DNA from: Lautropia mirabilis
GTDB lineage: Bacteria; Pseudomonadota; Gammaproteobacteria; Burkholderiales; Burkholderiaceae_E
Direction: 5' to 3'
Length of the DNA: 64,000 nt
Assembly (NCBI RefSeq): GCF_900637555.1
Contig: NZ_LR134378.1
Span: 1,436,001-1,500,000, forward strand
A program made the position numbers and the translations under genes. Of the stretch, positions 35,080 through 45,008 are shown in pieces (position 1 is the stretch's first letter; every line of letters begins with the position of its first letter). Under the pieces are notes generated by a model that worked only from the letters and a program-made list of their open reading frames with translations, was not told where the DNA came from and did not search any database.

Positions 35080-35757
35080 TCACTCCAATGAGGTGCGCAG
35101 CGCCAGCGCCACCAGGTAGGGGCCTCCCCAGGTGGCCAGCACCATGCCGGCCGCCAGCAGCGCCAGGTGCGCATCCGGCGACAGGCCGGCCGTCACCATG
35201 TCCACCGCCCCGGCGCCGAAGATCAGCACCGGCACATAGAGCGGCAGGCACAGCAGCGCCACCAGGGCGGCACCGGCCCGCACCCCCAGCGTGAGCGCCG
35301 CACCGATGGCGCCCAGCACCAGCAGGGTGGGGGTACCCAGCAGCAGCGTCAGCACCAGCAGGCCCGTGCGTGGCAGGTCCACCGACAGGGCCAGTGCCAT
35401 GACTGGCGTGATGACGATGAGCGGCAGCGCCGAGACCAGCCACACCGCCAGCAGCTTGCCTGCCACCAGCGCGGTGGCCGAGCGGCCGCTGGCCAGCATG
35501 TGCTCCAGGCTGCCGTCCTGATGGTCGTTGGCGAACAGCATCGGCAAAGCCGTCAATTGTGCCAGCAGTGCCATCACCCAGATGATCCCGGGGCCCAGGC
35601 GCGCCAGCCAGTCGGTCTCCGGGCCCACGGCAAAGGGCACCATCAGGCAGGCCAGCACGAAGAAGCCCAGCAGGTTCAGCGTGTCGGCCCGGCGACGCAG
35701 GGCAATGCGCAGATCGCGCTTCAGTGCCCAGGCAAAGGTGGCAGGGGCGGTTTTCAT
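35080..35757 (-). CDS. ccmB: Heme exporter permease CcmB
   Basis: A 225-residue protein with six membrane segments. Family landmarks are the N-terminal amphipathic RDLRIALRRRADTLNLLGFF, the FANDHQDGSLEHML cytoplasmic segment and PLYVPVLIFGAGAV. CcmB forms the ABC release complex CcmABCD. The start at 35757 overlaps the ccmA stop by four bases. The longer open frame upstream to 36165 is a shadow of ccmA. Confidence 0.95.
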   Translation of the reverse strand: MKTAPATFAWALKRDLRIALRRRADTLNLLGFFVLACLMVPFAVGPETDWLARLGPGIIWVMALLAQLTALPMLFANDHQDGSLEHMLASGRSATALVAGKLLAVWLVSALPLIVITPVMALALSVDLPRTGLLVLTLLLGTPTLLVLGAIGAALTLGVRAGAALVALLCLPLYVPVLIFGAGAVDMVTAGLSPDAHLALLAAGMVLATWGGPYLVALALRTSLE

Positions 35758-36380
35758 GCGCGATTGTCCCCCAGCCACAGTTCGGCCGGCTGGCACGCCG
35801 CCAGCACCGGCAGGTGGGTGGCGATCAGCGCGCTGCCGCCGCCCTCCAGGTGTTCTTCCAGCAGGGTGTCCAGCAGCGTGCTGCCCTCGGTGTCCAGGGC
35901 GGCCGACGGCTCGTCCAGCAGCCACAGCGGCCGGTGCGGTGACAGCAGGAGCCGCGCCAGCGCCAGCCGTTGCCGCTGGCCCTGCGAGAGCCGGCGGGTC
36001 TCCACGTTCGGCCGCTTGCCCAGCGCCACCCGTTCCAGCACCTGACGCAACTGCGCGCGGGTGGGACGGGTGCCGTCCAGCCCGGCCAGCAGCTCCAGAT
36101 TGTCGATGGCCGACAGTTCTCCCTTCAGCCCATGCGCATGGCCCAGCCACAGGGCGTGGGTGCACAGTCGGCCGCTGCCCGGCGCAAAACGGTCATCCTG
36201 CCATTGAATCTGCCCCGCCTGCACCGGCGTCAGCCCCAGCAGCGCCCGCAGCAGGGTGGACTTGCCGCTGCCGTTGGGGCCGCGCAGCATCAGCGCGTTG
36301 CCCGCCGCAACCGAGAAATCCAGCCCGTCGACCAGCACCTGCTGGCCGCGCTCGATGCGGATGCCGGTGACCTGCATCAT
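35754..36380 (-). CDS. ccmA: Heme exporter ATP-binding protein CcmA
   Basis: A 208-residue ABC ATPase. Walker A is GPNGSGKST at residues 34-42, the signature is LSQGQRQRLALARLLL, and Walker B is PLWLLDEPSAALD. CcmA uses ATP to release holo-CcmE from the CcmCD complex. It overlaps ccmI upstream and ccmB downstream by four bases each, a compact operon. Confidence 0.95.
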   Translation of the reverse strand: MMQVTGIRIERGQQVLVDGLDFSVAAGNALMLRGPNGSGKSTLLRALLGLTPVQAGQIQWQDDRFAPGSGRLCTHALWLGHAHGLKGELSAIDNLELLAGLDGTRPTRAQLRQVLERVALGKRPNVETRRLSQGQRQRLALARLLLSPHRPLWLLDEPSAALDTEGSTLLDTLLEEHLEGGGSALIATHLPVLAACQPAELWLGDNRA

Positions 36381-37291
36381 GGCTGGGCGGCCTTTCCACC
36401 CGGAGAAGGCGCATTGGCCGGCTTTCCGGCATTGGCCTTTGCCCGCACGCCGGCGATGTATTGCTCCACCTGCTCATACTGGGGGGTACCGGGTTTCAGC
36501 TGTTGCAGCAGCGGCTCCCAATAGGCCAGCGCCTGGGCAGGGCGGTTCTGGCTCAGCTGATAGGCGCCGGCCAGCGCCATGGCCTTCGGGTGGTTGGGCT
36601 GGCGTGCCAGCGCCTCCTGGATCAGTGCCCAGGGGCGGCCCTCCAGCCGGGAATTGGCCTGCCGGCCCAGTGCGTCAGCCAGGTCGGTACGGATCTGCGC
36701 TGCCAGTGCCGGATCCTCGCTGTCCAGCTTCAGCGCCCGCTCCAGCGCCTCCACCGCCTTGTCGCCTTCGCCCAGCGCCAGGCGTGAGCGGCCCAGCATC
36801 AGCCAGCCTTCCACCATCTCCGGTTCGGCCTCCAGCCGGGCTTCCAGCTGGGCCAGCATCCTGTTCACGTCCGGCATCTGCGACTTCTCGGCGAAGTCGG
36901 GCGCCACGGCCTCGGGCATGCCGGTGGTGCGGTAGAAGGCCAGTGGCAGCGCCACCAGCAGGGTGATGAACACCACGGCCAGCAGCTGGCGCCGGCGGGG
37001 GGCATCGACTGGGGCGCCAGGGGTGTCGGCTGGCGCAAGGTCGGCCAGTGCACCGGCGGCGAACTCGCGCATCAGCGCCTCGCGCTCGGGCGAGCCTTCG
37101 GGCAGGGCCGCCAGCTCCTCGTCGAGCTTCTGGCGGCGTTCACGGATGATGTCCTGATTCAGCCGGGCGGCGTCGGCCGCCGGGGCATCGATGCCGGCGG
37201 GACGCCGGCGCAGCAGGGGCCAGGCCACGAAAAGCCCGACGAGAAGGGCTGCCAGGACCAGCAGCCCGAGAAAGAGGGTAGGGGATGACAT
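36377..37291 (-). CDS. ccmI: Cytochrome c biogenesis protein CcmI (CycH-like)
   Basis: A 304-residue protein with an N-terminal membrane helix (about residues 5-25), a charged segment (NQDIIRERRQKLDEELAAL), a second helix near residues 100-118, then TPR-like repeats (EGWLMLGRSRLALGEGDKAVEALERAL). This is the CcmI/CycH architecture: an apocytochrome chaperone that presents substrate to CcmFH. Here it is the first gene of the ccm cluster instead of the last, an arrangement that varies among proteobacteria. It ends overlapping ccmA. Confidence 0.85.
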   Translation of the reverse strand: MSSPTLFLGLLVLAALLVGLFVAWPLLRRRPAGIDAPAADAARLNQDIIRERRQKLDEELAALPEGSPEREALMREFAAGALADLAPADTPGAPVDAPRRRQLLAVVFITLLVALPLAFYRTTGMPEAVAPDFAEKSQMPDVNRMLAQLEARLEAEPEMVEGWLMLGRSRLALGEGDKAVEALERALKLDSEDPALAAQIRTDLADALGRQANSRLEGRPWALIQEALARQPNHPKAMALAGAYQLSQNRPAQALAYWEPLLQQLKPGTPQYEQVEQYIAGVRAKANAGKPANAPSPGGKAAQP

Positions 37292-37330
37292 GCCGGCATT
37301 GTCGGGCCAACGGCCACACCGGTCAAAGTG

Positions 37331-38686
37331 TCACCGCTCCCTGAACGCCTCGCGCATCTTCAGGATCGGCTTCAGGATGTAGTCCATCACCGTCTTCTCG
37401 CCGGTGCGGATCTCCACCGCAGCCGTCATGCCGGGGATGATCGGCAGGTCCTTGCCGCCCGCGTGCAGCGTCGAGCTGGTGGTGCGCACCAGCACCCGGT
37501 AGTAGCGGTCGTTGCCGGCCGAGCGCTGCTCGTCGTCGCGCAGCGTGTCGGGACTGATCAGCTCCACCTTGCCGTGCAGGCCGCCGTAGATGGCGTAGTC
37601 ATAGGCCGAGATCTTCACCGTGGCCGGCAGCCCGGGTCGCAGGAAGGCCACCTCGTGCGGGCGGATCTTGGCCTCCACCAGCAGCTGGTCCTCCAGCGGA
37701 ATGATCTCCATGATGTCCTGACCCGGCTGGATCACCCCGCCGCGCGTGTTCATCCGGATGTTCTTCACGATGCCATGCACCGGTGCGGTCAGCACCGTGC
37801 GCGTCACCTGGTCCTGGCGGGCCGTCAGCGCCTCCTGCACCTGGGCCAGTTCGGCCTCTACACGGGACAGGTCGTTGGCGGCATCCACGCGGTACTTGTT
37901 GATGCGCTCCTGCATGGCGGCCTGCAGGTCGTTGTACTGCCGTTGCAGGCGCAGCAGCTCGGTCTCGGCCACCAGACCCTTGGCCACCATCGGCTTGGTG
38001 ATGTTGATCTCGCGGCCGATCAGCGCCTGGCTGGCCTTGGACGTGGCGATGGCCTGCTGCAGCGAATCACGCCGGGCGTTGTAGGTGTCGGTCTCGTTGT
38101 CGACCACCTCGGCATCGGCCAGCACGTCCTCCGGGAACTTCAGCGGCGTGCCACGGGCCTCGGCGCGCAAACGCGCTGCCGATGCCTTCAGGCTGATCAC
38201 CTTGCTCAGACCTTCCTTGTAGGACGAACGTGCCTTGGTCTCGTCAATGCGCAAGAGCGGCTGGCCTTTCTCGACCGTGGCGCCTTCGCGCACCAGCATC
38301 TCCGCCAGAATGCCGCCTTCCAGCGACTGGATCACCTGCTCGCGGCTGGACGCGATGATGCGCGCATCCCCCTTGGTGATCTCTTCCAGCTTGCTGTAGT
38401 GGGCCCAGATGGCGGCCGACACCAGCAGCGCCACCATCAGCACCAGCAGCAGGAAGCTGCTCTTCTGGCGATCGTTGACCATCGCCTGCTGCATGTCGCG
38501 CATGAAGTCGAAGTCGCTGCCACTGCCCGCGTACACGGGGTGGGCGAAGGTGTCGCGCGGCTGGACGGCCTGAGGGGTGGCGGTGGCCACGGCACGCTGG
38601 GCCGAGCGCCCGGCGGCGCCAGACTGACCGGATTGGGCAGGGGAGGGCACCACGGCACGCCCTTCATTGGGTTTCTGCTCAGACAC
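37331..38686 (-). CDS. Type I secretion HlyD-family adaptor
   Basis: A 451-residue periplasmic adaptor. One N-terminal membrane helix (near SSFLLLVLMVALLVSAA) is followed by a biotinyl-lipoyl half-motif (VIQSLEGGILAEMLVREGATVEKGQPLL), a long alpha-hairpin (about residues 150-300), and the C-terminal HlyD signature region (DYAIYGGLHGKVELISPDT) with MTAAVEIRTGEKTVMDYIL. It bridges the inner-membrane ABC exporter and the TolC-like channel. It overlaps the exporter gene by eight bases. The first ~45 residues are Ala/Gln-rich and longer than usual. Confidence 0.93.
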   Translation of the reverse strand: MSEQKPNEGRAVVPSPAQSGQSGAAGRSAQRAVATATPQAVQPRDTFAHPVYAGSGSDFDFMRDMQQAMVNDRQKSSFLLLVLMVALLVSAAIWAHYSKLEEITKGDARIIASSREQVIQSLEGGILAEMLVREGATVEKGQPLLRIDETKARSSYKEGLSKVISLKASAARLRAEARGTPLKFPEDVLADAEVVDNETDTYNARRDSLQQAIATSKASQALIGREINITKPMVAKGLVAETELLRLQRQYNDLQAAMQERINKYRVDAANDLSRVEAELAQVQEALTARQDQVTRTVLTAPVHGIVKNIRMNTRGGVIQPGQDIMEIIPLEDQLLVEAKIRPHEVAFLRPGLPATVKISAYDYAIYGGLHGKVELISPDTLRDDEQRSAGNDRYYRVLVRTTSSTLHAGGKDLPIIPGMTAAVEIRTGEKTVMDYILKPILKMREAFRER

Positions 38687-40880
38687 GACGAACTCCCTGG
38701 ATCTTGCCTTCTTTCAGTGCCTGCAGCACCGCTTCCTTCGGCCCATCGGCCACCCGCACGCCTGCGTCCATGATCATCACCCGGTTCACGAAGTCCAGCA
38801 GCTGAAGCTTGTGGGTAACGAACACCATCGTCTGCCGCGTGGAAAGTCTGGAAAGCGCCTGCATCACCATCGTCTCGGTGGCCGAGTCCATCGCGCTGGT
38901 GGGCTCGTCCAGCAGCATCACCGACGGATTGGCGATGACGGCCCGGGCCAGTGCCACGGCTTGGCGCTGACCGCCCGACAGGCCGTTGCCGCCTTCACCG
39001 ATCGGCATGTCGTAGCCGCGCGGATGGCGGCTGGCGATCTGGTGCACGCCGAAGGCATCGGCGATGCGCATCATCGAATCGTCGTCGATGTGCGGGTTAC
39101 CCGCCTTCAGGTTCTCGCGCAGCGTGCCGAAGAAGAGCCGCGTGTCCTGGCCCACGTACAGTACGTGGCGGCGCACGTCGGCCGGTTCGATCTGCTGCAG
39201 CTCGATGCCGTCAAGCTTCACCGAGCCCTCGCGTGGCAGATAGAGGCCGGCCAGCACCTTCAGCAGCGACGACTTGCCGCTGCCGATGCGGCCCAGCACC
39301 GCCACCCGTTCGCCCGGGTTCAGCGTCATGCTCAGGTCACGCACCGAGTCCGGCGACATCGGGTCATAGCGGAAGCTGATGCCTTCGGCCGCCAGTGCGC
39401 CCGCGGTGGTGGGCTTGCGCAGGTAGTTGCGTTCCGGATCGCGGTCGGTGGGGGTGTTCATCACCCGGTTCAGCGATGACAGCGCCGTGCGGGCCTGCTG
39501 GTAGCGCACCGCCAGCGCCGTGATGCTGGCCGCCGGCGCAATGGTGCGCCCGGCCAGGATCACCGCACCGATCAGCGCACCCATCGTCAGCGTGCCGTCG
39601 CCGATCAGGTACACGCCCCACACCACCATCGCCACCGTGCACATCGATTGCAGCAGCGCAGTGAAGTTGTTCACCATCGCCGTGATGCTGCGGCTCTTCA
39701 TCGAGGTGCGGGCCGTCAGCGCGGCGGCGCGTTCATAGCGGGTCTGCACCTGGCTTTCCATGCGCAGTGCCTTGATGGCCTCGGCGCTTTCCAGCGTCTC
39801 CACCAGAATGCCCTGCTTGATCGAACCTTCCCGCAGGTGTTCCTTCACATAGCGCGACAGCGGAATCTGCGCCAGCCCGCCCACGATCACCAGGATGGGA
39901 ATGCAGGCCAGCGGCACCCAGAACAGCGGTCCGGCGATCATGTGGATCACCCAGACGAACATCAGCACGAAGGGCAGGTCGGTGAGCGTGGCCAGCGTGG
40001 CCGACGTGGCAAAGTCACGCACCGACTCGAATTCGCGGATCGTGTTGGCAAAGGCGCCGGCCGACTGTGGCCGGTTCTCCAGCCGCGACATCATCGCCTG
40101 CCGGAACAGCATCGAGCCCAGCAGCAGGTCAGCCTTCTTGCCGGCATTGTCGATGAGCCAGCTGCGCAGGTTGCGGGCCAGGTACTCGAACAGCATGGCC
40201 ACCATCACGCCGCTGGCCAGTGCCCACAGCGTGGTGTAGGCCTGGTTGGAGATCACCCGGTCATACACGTTCATCGTGAAGAAGGTGCCCGCCAGCGCCA
40301 GCACGTTGATCAGCAGCGCCGCCACGGCCGCCTGGGCGTAGTAGCCGCGGAAGCGCCAGATCGTGCTCCAGAACCAGTGCCCCTTCGGACGGTCGATCTC
40401 GATCGGGCTGCGCTTGTCCTCGGCAATGGCCGGACGGATCAGTAGGCAGGTGCCGATGTACTGCTTCTGCAGGTCGGCGTGCGTCACTTCCAGTTCGATG
40501 GCGCCCGGCTCACAGGGCAGGATCACGGCCTTGCCGTCATTGCGCCAGTCCAGCAGCAGGCACGCGCGCAGGTCCTGCAGCAGAAGCACCACGGGCAGCT
40601 GCAGTGGGTTGATCTGGGTGAGGTCCCGATGCTGGATGCGCACCTTGCAGCCATGGGCTTCGGCGATGCGCATCATGCCTGCCGGCTGCAGGGGCCGCTC
40701 GTGCGGAATGCCGGTCGCCAGTGCCTCTTCGCTCTTGTGGATGTCGAAGCGCGCCAGCATCTGCGACAGCGCTGTCAGCAGCGGATCGGGCTGCGGCTGC
40801 GTCATCGTGGCGTTCAGCGGCTGGGCTGGCTGTTCGGGCCGTCCTTCATGGCCCTGGGGGGGCTGTGCTTGTGTGCTCAT
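38679..40880 (-). CDS. Type I secretion ABC exporter with C39-like domain (LapB-like)
   Basis: A 733-residue fused permease/ATPase. Residues ~25-170 form a C39-peptidase-like domain that lacks a catalytic Cys at the expected position, as in exporters that bind but do not cleave RTX substrates. Six membrane helices follow, then the ATPase with Walker A GRIGSGKSS, signature LSGGQRQAVALARAV and Walker B MLLDEPTSAMD. Such exporters move large adhesins or RTX proteins in one step. The gene follows the TolC-like gene by four bases and overlaps the adaptor gene. No substrate gene is present in the window. Confidence 0.92.
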   Translation of the reverse strand: MSTQAQPPQGHEGRPEQPAQPLNATMTQPQPDPLLTALSQMLARFDIHKSEEALATGIPHERPLQPAGMMRIAEAHGCKVRIQHRDLTQINPLQLPVVLLLQDLRACLLLDWRNDGKAVILPCEPGAIELEVTHADLQKQYIGTCLLIRPAIAEDKRSPIEIDRPKGHWFWSTIWRFRGYYAQAAVAALLINVLALAGTFFTMNVYDRVISNQAYTTLWALASGVMVAMLFEYLARNLRSWLIDNAGKKADLLLGSMLFRQAMMSRLENRPQSAGAFANTIREFESVRDFATSATLATLTDLPFVLMFVWVIHMIAGPLFWVPLACIPILVIVGGLAQIPLSRYVKEHLREGSIKQGILVETLESAEAIKALRMESQVQTRYERAAALTARTSMKSRSITAMVNNFTALLQSMCTVAMVVWGVYLIGDGTLTMGALIGAVILAGRTIAPAASITALAVRYQQARTALSSLNRVMNTPTDRDPERNYLRKPTTAGALAAEGISFRYDPMSPDSVRDLSMTLNPGERVAVLGRIGSGKSSLLKVLAGLYLPREGSVKLDGIELQQIEPADVRRHVLYVGQDTRLFFGTLRENLKAGNPHIDDDSMMRIADAFGVHQIASRHPRGYDMPIGEGGNGLSGGQRQAVALARAVIANPSVMLLDEPTSAMDSATETMVMQALSRLSTRQTMVFVTHKLQLLDFVNRVMIMDAGVRVADGPKEAVLQALKEGKIQGVRRV

Positions 40881-40884
40881 GTCT

Positions 40885-42255
40885 TCAGTTCAGTTCCGGC
40901 AATGGCGGAATTCCGTTCCTTTGCTGTGCCTGTGTCTGTTCACTGTCAGTCACCGGCGGCAGTGGCGCGATGCCCAGGCGCGGCAGCAGCTGCCCGGTGG
41001 CGCCCAGCAGCCGGTAGCGGGCCTGGGTCAGCTCGGCGTGTTCAGTAGCGGCACCCAATCGTGCGGCGTAGATCTCGTTCTCGGCGTTGAGCAGGTCGAT
41101 GATGCTGCGCTTGCCGATCTGGAACTGTTCCCAGTAGGCAGCACGCACCTGGCGCGTGCTCTCCACCAGCTCGGCACGCGTGCCCACGCGTCCCACGCGC
41201 GACTGGATCTGCGTCCAGTGGCGGGCCACGTCGGTCTGCAGCGCACGGCGCGTGCTGGCCACGGCTTCCTCGGCCGTCAGCACCTGTGCATTGGCCGCCG
41301 CCGCCGTGGCAGCGCCCACGCCCCCATCGAAGGGGCTCCAGTCGGTCACCAGACCCAGATCGTAGCCACCGAACCATTTCCGCTTGCCATCGAAATCGCG
41401 GGGGCTGGTCACGCGTGCGCGCAGGTTGACGGTCGGCTTGGTCCAGGCATCGGCCACGGCAGCCGCCTTTCGGGCGGCCGTCACCTCGGCGCGACGTGCC
41501 AGGATCGACGGGTGCATGTTCAGCAGGTCCATCGCGTCCTGCAGGCTGCGGATCGGCTCGCCCGGGGGTTCCGTGCTGGTCACGCCCTGGATGGGTTGAC
41601 CCACCAGCTGCGCCAGTGCCTCGCGCGCTTCCGCCAGCTGGCCCTCGCGGTCGGCCAGCGTGAGGCGGGCCTGCGCCAGTCGGGAATCGGTCTGCAGCAG
41701 GTCGTAGCCGCGCCCCTGGTCGATGCGCACGATCTCCTGCACGCGTCGCTGCAGCGCGGCGATACCGTCCACGTAGTCGTGGGCCAGCTCTGCCAGCTGC
41801 TGCTGCTTTGCCACTTCAATATAGGCATCGGCCACGCGCAGTGCGATGTCGTCGCGCGAGGCTTCGGTACTGTAGTTGGCACTGGACAGACGGGCGCGCT
41901 GGCGGTCGGTCTCGTTGTCGGTGCGGCCGCCGTCATAGATCGGCTTGACGGCCTGGGCCCCCAGATCGCCCGAGCGACGGTCGCGACCTTGGCCACGCGT
42001 GTAGCCCACTGAAGGCTCGGCAATCACGCCGAAGCGGGTGTTCATGGCATTGGCGGCGCCCGTCACCTCGTGGCGGATGGCCTCGGCGTTGCGGCGTGCC
42101 CCCAGAACCTGCGGGTGCTGGCCCAGCGCGATGCTCACGGCCTCGCGCAGTGTCTCGGCCTGTGCCGTGGGCTGCAGCAGCAGGGAGCTGCCCAGTGCCA
42201 GGGTGAGCGTTGTCAGCCGCGGGCGTGCCAGAGAGCGGGGTGTTTTCTTCATCAT
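40885..42255 (-). CDS. TolC-family outer-membrane secretion channel
   Basis: A 456-residue protein with a signal peptide (MMKKTPRSLARPRL, cleavage near AQAETL) and two OEP repeats rich in helical heptads. Landmarks are the N-terminal LREAVSIALGQHPQVLGARR and the C-terminal GKRSIIDLLNAENEIYAARL. It forms the outer channel of the type I system with the exporter and adaptor immediately downstream. The start at 42255 has a strong GGAAGGA ribosome binding site. The open frame reaches 42843, but that part overlaps the SDR gene and is a shadow. Confidence 0.92.
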   Translation of the reverse strand: MMKKTPRSLARPRLTTLTLALGSSLLLQPTAQAETLREAVSIALGQHPQVLGARRNAEAIRHEVTGAANAMNTRFGVIAEPSVGYTRGQGRDRRSGDLGAQAVKPIYDGGRTDNETDRQRARLSSANYSTEASRDDIALRVADAYIEVAKQQQLAELAHDYVDGIAALQRRVQEIVRIDQGRGYDLLQTDSRLAQARLTLADREGQLAEAREALAQLVGQPIQGVTSTEPPGEPIRSLQDAMDLLNMHPSILARRAEVTAARKAAAVADAWTKPTVNLRARVTSPRDFDGKRKWFGGYDLGLVTDWSPFDGGVGAATAAAANAQVLTAEEAVASTRRALQTDVARHWTQIQSRVGRVGTRAELVESTRQVRAAYWEQFQIGKRSIIDLLNAENEIYAARLGAATEHAELTQARYRLLGATGQLLPRLGIAPLPPVTDSEQTQAQQRNGIPPLPELN

Positions 42256-42401
42256 GAATCCTTCCGGTTGGCGGGCATTGTCCGCCCGCCACAGGTCTGC
42301 CAGCCAGGCAGGGGCTACCTGGCCGTTTTCGTGGCACCAGCGGGCGCTGTTGGTTGCAACACAACAACCTGTCGTGTCTGCGCGCCGGTCATGGCCGATG
42401 G

Positions 42402-43307
42402 TCAGCCGCGGCCAACCAGTGGCATCTTGGTGGCCATCAACGTCATGAACTGCACATTGGCCGACAGGGGCAGTCGCGCCATGTCCAGCACCGCCTGTGC
42501 CACCAGCGCCACGTCGATGGTCGGCTCGGAGGCCACGCGGCCATCGGCCTGCAGGATGCCTTCGGCCATGGGCCGCGCCATCTCGGTCATGGCGTTGCCG
42601 ATGTCGATCTGCCCGCAAGCAATGTCCCAGGCGCGACCATCCAGCGAGGCCGCCTTCGTCAGGCCGGTCATCGCGTGCTTGGTGGCCGTGTAGGGCATGG
42701 TCATCGGTCGGGGGGCATGTGCCGACACCGAACCGTTGTTGATGATGCGCCCGCCGCGTGGCGTCTGCGCCTTCATCACCCGGAAGGCCGCCTGGGTGCA
42801 GAAGAACGGCCCGTTCAGGTTGGTGTCCACCACAGCGCGCCACTGTGCGGGCGAGAGCGTTTCCAGCGGCACGGCCGGTGCACCGATGCCGGCATTGTTG
42901 AACAGCACGTCCACACGCCCGAAATGCGCCACCGTCCGGTCAAAGAGGGCATTCACGGCGTCCGGATCGGTCACATCGGTGGGAACTACCAGTGCGCGGG
43001 CCGCATCACGGGGTTGCGTGGTGGCTGTGGTGTCAGTCGTGCGTTCCGACAAGGCGGTACGGCTGCGTTTTCCGTTCGGACCGGAATCCGCTTCGGCCGT
43101 GGCGCCGTCCTGCATGTCGGGCCGGGGGGCACCATGCTGCAACCAGAGCTGCACGGTTTCCTGCAACGCATGTTCGCGCCGACCGGCCAGCGCCACCGCG
43201 TAGCCGGCCTCCAGAAAGGCGCGAGCCACGGCCCGGCCGATGCCGCTGCCAGCCCCGGTGATGATGGCAACGGGCGGCGCTTTGGCAGACTCGGCAGGAT
43301 TCGACAT
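42402..43307 (-). CDS. Short-chain dehydrogenase/reductase
   Basis: A 301-residue Rossmann-fold oxidoreductase. The cofactor motif TGAGSGIG is near residues 18-25, NNAGIG is the structural NAG motif, the catalytic Ser lies in NNGSVSAH, and YTATK supplies the catalytic Tyr and Lys. An Ala/Arg in the first loop (AGRREHA) suggests NADP preference, which is an inference. Residues ~60-105 are a low-complexity charged insert between beta-2 and the D-V cofactor contact, longer than normal for a classical SDR. The substrate is unknown. Confidence 0.88.
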   Translation of the reverse strand: MSNPAESAKAPPVAIITGAGSGIGRAVARAFLEAGYAVALAGRREHALQETVQLWLQHGAPRPDMQDGATAEADSGPNGKRSRTALSERTTDTTATTQPRDAARALVVPTDVTDPDAVNALFDRTVAHFGRVDVLFNNAGIGAPAVPLETLSPAQWRAVVDTNLNGPFFCTQAAFRVMKAQTPRGGRIINNGSVSAHAPRPMTMPYTATKHAMTGLTKAASLDGRAWDIACGQIDIGNAMTEMARPMAEGILQADGRVASEPTIDVALVAQAVLDMARLPLSANVQFMTLMATKMPLVGRG

Positions 43308-43382
43308 GGCTCTATCAAAAAGAATGAAAAACGGAACCGGCCATTATAGGAGTGCCACGTTGTTGGCTTCTTGCAACGATTT

Positions 43383-44972
43383 TCAGTGGTATGGCGTTCG
43401 TGTATACGGCGTGGGCAGCAGCTTGCCGGGGTTCATCCGGTCCTGCGGGTCCAGTGCCTGCTTGATGGCGCGCATCATCTGCAGTTCCAGCGGCTGCTTG
43501 TAGCGCACCAGTTCTGCCTGACGCAGCACGCCAATGCCGTGTTCGGCCGAGATGGCGCCCTCGTACGCTGCCACCAGATCATGCACCAGCCGGTTCACCA
43601 GGGCCTCGTCGCGGGCAAAGGCCTCATCATAGTGCTGGGCAAAACGTGCATGGGGAGCCACGTTGAAATGCAGGTTGCCATCCCCCAGGTGCCCGAAAAC
43701 GATCAGCCGCGCATCGGGGTAGGCCTGGCGAATCTGCCGTGATGCTGCTTCGATGAATTCACCGATGCGCGAGATCGGCACCGAGATGTCATGCTTGATG
43801 TTCTTGCCTTCGTGGCTCTGCGCGGCGGATATGTTTTCGCGCAACGCCCACAGCTGTTCAAACTGCGCCAGCGACTGCGAGATCACTGCATCCTGCACCC
43901 GCCCGTCGGCCAGTGCCTCGGACAGCACCGCTTCCAGTCCTTCCTGTGCCGCCGGCTCGCTGTGCAGGCTGCTGACTTCCAGCAGCACGTACCAGGGCAG
44001 GGGGGCGTCGGCAGGATACGCTTCAAAAGGCAGCCGGCTTCCGGGGATGTTCTTCAGCACCAGCTGCATCGCCGCGTCCGATATCAGCTCGAAGGCGGTC
44101 AGCTCGGCCGCCAGTCGGCCTTGGGCCTGCGCCAGCAGCGCCAGCGCCTGCTCGGGCGATTCCAGCTGCACCAGCGCTGCCACCTGGCCAGCCGGCTGCG
44201 GGTAGAGCTTCAGCACGGCCGCCGTGATGATGCCCAGCGTACCCTCGGCGCCAATGAACAGGTCACGCAGGTCATAGCCGGTATTGTTCTTGCGTAGCCG
44301 GTTCAGGCCATGCCAGACCTGGCCGTCGGCCGTCACCACCTCCAGTCCCAGGCACAGCTCGCGCATGTTGCCGTAGCGCAGCACCTGCACCCCGCCGGCG
44401 TTGGTGGCCAGGTTGCCGCCGATGGTGCAGCTGCCCTCCGAGGCCAGCGACAGCGGAAACAGCCGTCCATGCGCCGCGGCGGCTTCCTGAGCCGCCTGCA
44501 GCGTGCAGCCGGCCTCCACCACCATCGTGCTGGCCAGTGCATCCACGCTGCGGACCTGCTGCATTCGTGACAGTGACAGCAGGATCACGGGGCGGAGCCG
44601 GGCGTCTGCGCCGCCCGTGGTCCGTGCCTGCGATGGATCCAGGTCATCGGACGGCGCCTTGTCCGCTGAAGCTGGCGGGGCCCCCGACGGGAGCCTGGAG
44701 GGCGGAACACCCAGCGGCACCGACGCGCCGGTGAGCCCCGTGTTGCCTCCCTGCGGCACGATCACCGCGTCGTGTTCCACGCACCAGCGCACCACGGCCG
44801 CCACGTCCGCCGTGCTGTCGGGCTGCACCACCGCCAGAGCCGGCCCGCCCCAGCGCTGGCGGTAGTCACGCAACCAGGGGGCCATCCCGGCCGGGTCGGA
44901 AACCATTCGGCCCGAGAAGGCTGCCCGCAGCGAGGCGAGAAGGGCGTGGGAGGAGGAGGGCAATGAGGACAT
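43383..44972 (-). CDS. FAD-linked oxidase of the GlcD/D-lactate dehydrogenase family
   Basis: A 529-residue flavoprotein. The FAD-binding PCMH domain has PQGGNTGLTGASVPLG and GNLATNAGGVQVLRYGN; the C-terminal oxidase domain has VFGHLGDGNLHFNV and ISAEHGIGVLRQAEL, the 2-hydroxy-acid site and conserved His of the family. It most likely oxidises a D-2-hydroxy acid such as D-lactate or D-2-hydroxyglutarate; the sequence does not decide which. An insert of about 40 residues rich in Pro/Ala/Asp/Ser (about 90-130) interrupts the FAD domain. I use the ATG at 44972; a GTG at 45008 is also in frame. Confidence 0.88.
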   Translation of the reverse strand: MSSLPSSSHALLASLRAAFSGRMVSDPAGMAPWLRDYRQRWGGPALAVVQPDSTADVAAVVRWCVEHDAVIVPQGGNTGLTGASVPLGVPPSRLPSGAPPASADKAPSDDLDPSQARTTGGADARLRPVILLSLSRMQQVRSVDALASTMVVEAGCTLQAAQEAAAAHGRLFPLSLASEGSCTIGGNLATNAGGVQVLRYGNMRELCLGLEVVTADGQVWHGLNRLRKNNTGYDLRDLFIGAEGTLGIITAAVLKLYPQPAGQVAALVQLESPEQALALLAQAQGRLAAELTAFELISDAAMQLVLKNIPGSRLPFEAYPADAPLPWYVLLEVSSLHSEPAAQEGLEAVLSEALADGRVQDAVISQSLAQFEQLWALRENISAAQSHEGKNIKHDISVPISRIGEFIEAASRQIRQAYPDARLIVFGHLGDGNLHFNVAPHARFAQHYDEAFARDEALVNRLVHDLVAAYEGAISAEHGIGVLRQAELVRYKQPLELQMMRAIKQALDPQDRMNPGKLLPTPYTRTPYH

Positions 44973-45008
44973 GGGCAGGCGCGGCTTTCCTGGGGCTGGA
45001 GACTTCAC

